17,373 nt of DNA from JAOTYV01 sp041557595 (GTDB taxonomy: Bacteria > Pseudomonadota > Alphaproteobacteria > UBA8366): contig JBFFGE010000091.1 in assembly GCA_041557595.1 (NCBI GenBank), positions 1 through 17,373 on the forward strand, written 5' to 3'. The position numbers and the translations under genes were made by a program. Position 1 is the first letter of the stretch; the number at the start of each line of letters is the position of its first letter. The notes below the pieces were generated by a model. That model made no database searches and was not told the origin of the DNA. It saw only the letters and a program-made list of their open reading frames with translations. This document shows, one piece after another, positions 13,688 to 17,373 of this stretch.

Positions 13688-13924
13688 TCAGCCAGCGTTC
13701 GCTTCAATATAGGTAATCGCATCTTTTACAGTGAGAATCTTCTCAGCTGCATCATCCGGAATTTCGCAACCGAATTCCTCTTCAAACGCCATGACCAACT
13801 CGACGGTATCCAGGCTGTCCGCGCCAAGATCGTCAATAAAACTCGCGCCATCCGTGACTTTCGAGTCGTCGACGCCGAGGTGTTCAACGACGATCTTCTT
13901 AACGCGTTCGGAAACGTCACTCAT
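13688..13924 (-). CDS. acpP: Acyl carrier protein
   Basis: AcpP carries the growing acyl chain on a 4'-phosphopantetheine arm. The 78-residue acidic protein has the attachment motif Asp36-Ser37-Leu38 within DDLGADSLDTVELVMAFEEEF, and helix residues of the four-helix bundle on each side. AAGGG and GAAGAA lie upstream of the ATG at 13924. A gap of 160 bases separates it from fabG, longer than other gaps in the operon and locally AT-rich near 14040-14090, so a separate promoter for this abundant protein is plausible, though I could not pick one out. Confidence 0.98.
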   Translation of the reverse strand: MSDVSERVKKIVVEHLGVDDSKVTDGASFIDDLGADSLDTVELVMAFEEEFGCEIPDDAAEKILTVKDAITYIEANAG

Positions 13925-14084
13925 TTCTTCAGAACCCTTCTTGTATTGCTGGGTAGCAGCCCGGTCCGGCCAGTACCGGCTTGGCGACTCGAACCATTGA
14001 TAACTGCCCCGTTGTGAGGCGGCGCTTGGTTAACATACTTTACTTACAATGGCTAGCATCTGAAATTCGATATAATTAACGTCA

Positions 14085-14822
14085 TCATATCATCGCCATA
14101 CCGCCATTGACGTGCAAAGTCTGACCGGTAACGTAAGCAGCCTCCTCGCATGAGAGATACAGTACGCCACTCGCCACATCCTCGACGGAGCCGAGACGAC
14201 CGGCAGGAACAGCATTTAATAGGTTAGTCTTAACATCGTCTTTAAGAACGTCCGTCATCGCGGTTTCTATGAAACCCGGCGCGACGCAGTTTACCGTGAT
14301 ACCACGGCTCGCCACCTCCTGCGCCATGGATTTCGCCATGCCGATCAGCCCGGCCTTCGACGCGGCGTAATTTGCCTGCCCCGCATTGCCCGTAATACCG
14401 ACGATCGAGGTGATATTGACGATTCGGCCCCAGCGGCGCTGCATCATGCCCCGCAAGACCGCCCGGCTCAGCCGGAATGCCGCGCCCAGATTGACGTCGA
14501 TGACAGTATTCCAGTCCTCATCCGACAGCCGCATCGACAGCATGTCGCGGGTCAGCCCCGCATTGTTGACCAGAATATCGAGTGTCCCCAATTGGGCCTC
14601 CGCATCCTTCGCCAGTACGGCGGGCGCCGCCGGATCGCTCAAATCTGCCGGCGTCACATAGGCGCGATCGCCGAGCCGGTCGGCCAATTCCCGAAGGACC
14701 GGCTCCCGCGTTCCGGACAACGCGACCGATGCCCCGGCGCCATGCAAGGCCACGGCGATTGCGCCGCCGATGCCGCCCGTCGCGCCAGTGACCAGCGCCC
14801 CTTTGCCCGTGAGATCAAACAT
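14085..14822 (-). CDS. fabG: 3-oxoacyl-[ACP] reductase
   Basis: FabG reduces 3-oxoacyl-ACP with NADPH in each elongation round. The 245 residues match the family. The cofactor loop TGATGGIG is at 12-19, NNAG at 86-89 and the full tetrad Asn111, Ser139, Tyr152 and Lys156 (YAASK) is intact, in clear contrast with the SDR at 9293-10060. FabG-specific features are TRDML (91-95), NCVAPGFIETAMTD and the C-terminal TGQTLHVNGGMAM. It lies 54 bases after fabD and 160 before acpP, on the same strand. Confidence 0.97.
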   Translation of the reverse strand: MFDLTGKGALVTGATGGIGGAIAVALHGAGASVALSGTREPVLRELADRLGDRAYVTPADLSDPAAPAVLAKDAEAQLGTLDILVNNAGLTRDMLSMRLSDEDWNTVIDVNLGAAFRLSRAVLRGMMQRRWGRIVNITSIVGITGNAGQANYAASKAGLIGMAKSMAQEVASRGITVNCVAPGFIETAMTDVLKDDVKTNLLNAVPAGRLGSVEDVASGVLYLSCEEAAYVTGQTLHVNGGMAMI

Positions 14823-14876
14823 GCCGGACCATCCTCATTCGTTGACCCAAGAAACCACGACAAACCAATACTGCGA

Positions 14877-15818
14877 CTACAGATCTTTCACGATCTCGTC
14901 GAAATCCGCGGGCGACTGCAGGGATCGTCCCGACAGCTCGCGATCGATGCGCCGGGCAAGTCCGGACAGGACCTTGCCCGCTCCTGCCTCGATCAGCGTA
15001 TCGACGCCTTTCTCCTTCATATACAGCACGCTCTCGCGCCATCGCACGCGCGCGGTCACCTGCTCGACCAGATAGCCGCGGATTTCTTCCGGCCCGGTCA
15101 CCTGCGACGCCGTCACATTGGCGACCAGCGGCACCAGCGGTGTGCGAATTTCGGTTTTCGCCAGGGCCTCCTGCATCGCATCGGCAGCCGGCTGCATGAG
15201 GGCGCAATGAAAGGGCGCGCTGACGGGCAGCATGATGCTGCGCTTGGCGCCCCGTTCGCCGGCAAGGGCGACCGCGCGCTCGACCGCCGCGGTATCGCCG
15301 CTGACCACCACCTGACCCGGCGCATTGTCGTTGGCGCAGTTGCAAACGTCGCCTTCCTCGGCGTCGCTGGCGATCGCCTCGACCGCATCGAGTTCGAGAC
15401 CGAGCAGGGCCGCCATCGCGCCGTCGCCGACCGGCACCGCTTTCTGCATCGCCTGGCCGCGCAATTTGAGCAGCCGCGCGGTATCCGCAAGGCCGAGCGC
15501 GCCGGCGGCCGCGAGGGCGGAATATTCGCCGAGCGAATGACCCGCGACGAAGGCCGCCTTGTCGGACAGGGCGATACCGCACTCTTTTTCGAGAACCCGA
15601 ATGACCGCGACGCTAACGGCCATCAGGGCCGGCTGGGCGTTTTCCGTCAGGCGCAGATCGTCTTCCGGCCCCTCGAACATCAATTTGGATAATCTCTGGT
15701 TCAGGGCCTCGTCCACTTCCTCGAAAACGAGGCGCGCGGTGCCGAATGCCTCCGCGAGATCCTGCCCCATGCCGACCGCCTGAGACCCCTGTCCCGGAAA
15801 CACGAATGCCTTCGTCAT
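14877..15818 (-). CDS. fabD: Malonyl-CoA:ACP transacylase
   Basis: FabD transfers malonyl from CoA to ACP and so supplies extender units. The 313 residues fit the family. The nucleophile is Ser95 in AGHSLGEYSALAAAG, Arg120 in LKLRGQAM binds the malonyl carboxylate and His204 in APFHCALM completes the site. The oxyanion loop FPGQGSQAVGMG is at 7-18. I chose the ATG at 15818 (MTKAFVFPGQG) because it gives the standard N-terminus and follows a GGGGGAGG ribosome site by about 12 bases; an ATG at 16007 would add 63 atypical residues. It is the first gene of the fab block and is divergent from rpsF. Confidence 0.97.
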   Translation of the reverse strand: MTKAFVFPGQGSQAVGMGQDLAEAFGTARLVFEEVDEALNQRLSKLMFEGPEDDLRLTENAQPALMAVSVAVIRVLEKECGIALSDKAAFVAGHSLGEYSALAAAGALGLADTARLLKLRGQAMQKAVPVGDGAMAALLGLELDAVEAIASDAEEGDVCNCANDNAPGQVVVSGDTAAVERAVALAGERGAKRSIMLPVSAPFHCALMQPAADAMQEALAKTEIRTPLVPLVANVTASQVTGPEEIRGYLVEQVTARVRWRESVLYMKEKGVDTLIEAGAGKVLSGLARRIDRELSGRSLQSPADFDEIVKDL

Positions 15819-15957
15819 TCTGGAAAATATCCTCCCCCTAAGGTATCGCGGCCCAGTGATAGCGGCTGGCGCCAAGCTGTCAAGCCGAACGCCCCACGCC
15901 CCCCGGCAGCCGGGCGGAAAACCCCGATTTAGAGCTTTTCGCGCTTCCGCAAATGTG

Positions 15958-15963
15958 TATAGT
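15958..15963 (+). promoter_or_regulatory. Candidate -10 box of the rpsF operon
   Basis: TATAGT (15958-15963) matches 5 of 6 consensus positions. The best -35 at 16 to 17 bases upstream is only CTTTTC/TTTTCG (15935-15941). Transcription from here would give an rpsF leader of about 125 bases that includes the two hairpins described next. Confidence 0.4.
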
Positions 15964-16015
15964 GCGCCCGCTATGACGGGGCGCTCGGCGCCCTTCCGAC
16001 AAATCATAACTCCTT

Positions 16016-16067
16016 GCCGGGCCTTCGGGACCGGCTAGACCCGGGCCGTCCTCACGGACGTCGGGTC
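16016..16067 (+). promoter_or_regulatory. Tandem hairpins in the rpsF leader (possible S6:S18 control element)
   Basis: Hairpin one (16016-16035) has a GCCGG/CCGGC stem, a G-A mismatch and a C(TTCG)G tetraloop. Hairpin two (16038-16067) has an outer GACCCG/CGGGTC stem, an uneven internal loop (GGC opposite T), an inner CGTCC/GGACG stem and a TCAC loop. Neither is followed by a T-run. A leader hairpin with a CCG-containing bulge that binds the S6:S18 complex is known upstream of rpsF in many bacteria; CCG occurs here at 16046-16048 at the loop-stem border. The match is suggestive only. Confidence 0.4.
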
Positions 16068-16093
16068 GCGAACAACCGAAGGGAGTGTTCGAA

Positions 16094-16576
16094 GTGCCGC
16101 TTTACGAAAGCATTATGATCGTACGGCAGGATGTTACGGCCGCGCAGGTCGACGCCCTGGCCGACGGTTTCAGCGAAATCCTGACCAACAATGGCGGATC
16201 GATTGAACGTCGGGAATACTGGGGTCTTCGTACCCTGGCCTACCGTATCAAGAAGAACCGCAAGGGCCATTACGTCCTGTTCAACATCGACGCCCCATCG
16301 GAGTCGGTGCAGGAAATGGAGCGCAATATCCGGCTCAACGAAGACGTGTTGCGCTACCTGACCATTCGGGTTGACGAAGCCCGTCCGGAGCCTTCCCCGA
16401 TCATGCAGGGCAAGGGCGACCGCGAACGCGATCGCGCCGACCGCTCGCAACGGCATGGCGCGCCCCGCGGCCGGCCCGACCGACCCGACCGGCCCGCGAC
16501 TGCAGCGTCGCCAGCCACGCCTGCAGCCGAACCGGCGGCCGCCGACGCGGCGCCCACCGAGAGCAAGGAGGATTGA
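16094..16576 (+). CDS. rpsF: Small ribosomal subunit protein bS6
   Basis: S6 binds with S18 to the platform of the 30S subunit. The 160-residue product starts MPLYESIMIVRQD, and REYWGLRTLAYRIKKNRKGHYVLFNI (about 38-63) is the S6 core. After about residue 100 comes a tail rich in Arg, Asp, Pro and Ala, as in other alphaproteobacterial S6 proteins and longer than in E. coli. The start is GTG at 16094, with AAGGGAG (16079-16085) eight bases before; a GTG at 16085 lies on that ribosome site and is rejected. Its final codons contain the ribosome site of rpsR. Confidence 0.96.
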   Translation: MPLYESIMIVRQDVTAAQVDALADGFSEILTNNGGSIERREYWGLRTLAYRIKKNRKGHYVLFNIDAPSESVQEMERNIRLNEDVLRYLTIRVDEARPEPSPIMQGKGDRERDRADRSQRHGAPRGRPDRPDRPATAASPATPAAEPAAADAAPTESKED

Positions 16577-16579
16577 TCC

Positions 16580-16822
16580 ATGGCAGATGATAGAGGCGGC
16601 CGTAGACCCTTTTTCCGCCGGCGCAAGACCTGTCCGTTTACCGGACCGAATGCGCCGTCGATCGACTACACCGACGTCAAGCTGCTCAGCCGCTTCATTT
16701 CGGAGCGCGGCAAGATTGTGCCGAGCCGCATTACGGCGGTTTCCACGAAAAAGCAGCGGGAACTTGCGCGCGCGATCAAACGGGCCCGCTTCCTGGCGCT
16801 TCTGCCCTATGTGACGGACTGA
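16580..16822 (+). CDS. rpsR: Small ribosomal subunit protein bS18
   Basis: S18 pairs with S6 on the 30S subunit. The 80 residues contain RRRKTCPFTGPN (13-24), IDYTDVKLLSRFISERGKI (28-46) and the conserved SRITAVSTKKQRELARAIKRAR run (49-70). The start at ATG 16580 is three bases after the rpsF stop, with AAGGAGG (16565-16571) eight bases upstream inside rpsF, so the two are coupled and made in equal amounts. Confidence 0.98.
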   Translation: MADDRGGRRPFFRRRKTCPFTGPNAPSIDYTDVKLLSRFISERGKIVPSRITAVSTKKQRELARAIKRARFLALLPYVTD

Positions 16823-16854
16823 GGCAGGCCAGCGCGGCCAAGGAGATTGATGCG

Positions 16855-17373
16855 ATGAACGTAATACTTCTAGAGCGGGTCGAGAGTCTCGGGCAAATGG
16901 GCGATGTGGTCGCCGTAAAGCCCGGATTCGCCCGCAACTACCTGTTGCCCACCAAGAAAGCGATGCGGGCAACCAAGGAAAACATGGCGTATTTCGATAC
17001 CCAGCGCCAGCAGCTCGAGGCGGACAACCTGAAGCGCCGCGACGAAGCGGCCGCGGTGGCCGAGAAACTCAACGGCCTCAAAGTGTCGGTGATTCGCAGC
17101 GCCGGCGAAACCGGACAGCTTTACGGATCGGTCAATGCGCGCGATATCGCCAACGCGGTGACCGAGTCGGGTTTCACGGTTTCCCGCAACCAGGTGGTGC
17201 TCGACCGGCCGGTGAAGATGCTGGGCCTTTTCGATTTCCGCGTCCGGCTGCACCCGGAGGTCGACTCGACGGTTACGGTGAATGTGGCGCGCAGCGTCGA
17301 AGAAGCCGCCGAGCAGGAAAAACTGGGCCGCGCGATCCTCTCGGTCGCGGCGGAAGAAGAGGAAGCGGATCGC
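16855..17373 (+). CDS. rplI: Large ribosomal subunit protein bL9 (3' end cut by window)
   Basis: L9 binds 23S rRNA near the base of the L1 stalk. The 173 visible residues include the N-terminal domain with VILLERVESLGQMGDVVAVK (3-22) and PGFARNYLLPTKKAM (23-37), the long linking helix, and the C-terminal domain with QLYGSVNARDIANAV. No stop is reached by 17373, where an acidic tail (EEEEADR) is being read; family length suggests only a short piece is missing. The ATG at 16855 follows AAGGAG (16840-16845) by nine bases. It is third in rpsF-rpsR-rplI. Confidence 0.97.
   Translation, partial: MNVILLERVESLGQMGDVVAVKPGFARNYLLPTKKAMRATKENMAYFDTQRQQLEADNLKRRDEAAAVAEKLNGLKVSVIRSAGETGQLYGSVNARDIANAVTESGFTVSRNQVVLDRPVKMLGLFDFRVRLHPEVDSTVTVNVARSVEEAAEQEKLGRAILSVAAEEEEADR

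Noticed and set aside
14592..15692. 366-codon + strand open frame opposite fabG and fabD
   Set aside because: It crosses two well-supported genes on the other strand and has the composition of an antisense frame.
1..17373. CRISPR array, tRNA, rRNA, insertion sequence or prophage integrase
   Set aside because: No regularly spaced repeats, no tRNA-like folds, and no transposase or integrase motifs were seen on either strand.

Overview
The window looks like chromosomal DNA of an alphaproteobacterium, probably of the Rhodospirillales or a neighbouring order. It is GC-rich. Its right third carries the alphaproteobacterial arrangement of rpsF-rpsR-rplI facing away from fabD-fabG-acpP-fabF-mltG. 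The rest is accessory metabolism typical of soil or marine members of this class: a sulfatase, a TRAP transporter, an MmgE/PrpD protein, Rid proteins, a NIPSNAP protein, an SDR and a PanE-like reductase. The placement rests on gene content and order read by eye; no database search was possible.

Layout. 1-182 (-): N-terminus of a sulfatase, cut by the window edge just at its CxPxR active-site motif. 371-505 (+): a 44-residue single-pass membrane protein, followed by an intrinsic terminator. 581-3543 (-): TRAP transporter operon in the order dctP, dctQ, dctM, with a strong stem-loop between the binding protein and the permeases. 3737-5113 (+): MmgE/PrpD family protein, divergent from the TRAP operon. 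5167-5279: a palindromic intergenic repeat with 9-bp perfect ends. 5293-5793 (-): an orphan FliL-like membrane protein. 5951-7553 (+): a DapB homologue with an altered active site, followed by two Rid-family genes. 7674-8290 (-): an AbrB/MazE-type antitoxin and Doc-type toxin pair. 8562-9263 (+): a two-domain NIPSNAP-type protein. 9293-10060 (-): an SDR whose catalytic residues are mostly replaced. 10292-11344 (+): a ketopantoate-reductase-like protein. 11369-15818 (-): fabD-fabG-acpP-fabF-mltG, fatty acid synthesis plus a murein-processing enzyme. 16094-17373 (+): rpsF-rpsR-rplI, with rplI running off the end.

How the parts may work together. The fab block supplies malonyl-ACP, the ACP carrier, and the condensation and first reduction steps of type II fatty acid synthesis. 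The ribosomal operon supplies S6, S18 and L9. The TRAP system and the divergent MmgE/PrpD enzyme plausibly import and process a common carboxylic acid. The DapB-like/Rid/Rid cluster is the best candidate here for something undescribed: a reductase of the dihydrodipicolinate-reductase fold with Gln in place of the catalytic His, next to one Rid protein that keeps the catalytic Arg and one that has lost it. That suggests imine or enamine chemistry outside lysine synthesis. This is inference. No gene-free stretch exceeds 300 bases; the longer gaps (183-370, 3544-3736, 5114-5292, 8291-8561, 10061-10291, 13925-14084, 15819-16093) are described below where something is visible. I see nothing beyond background in 183-370.
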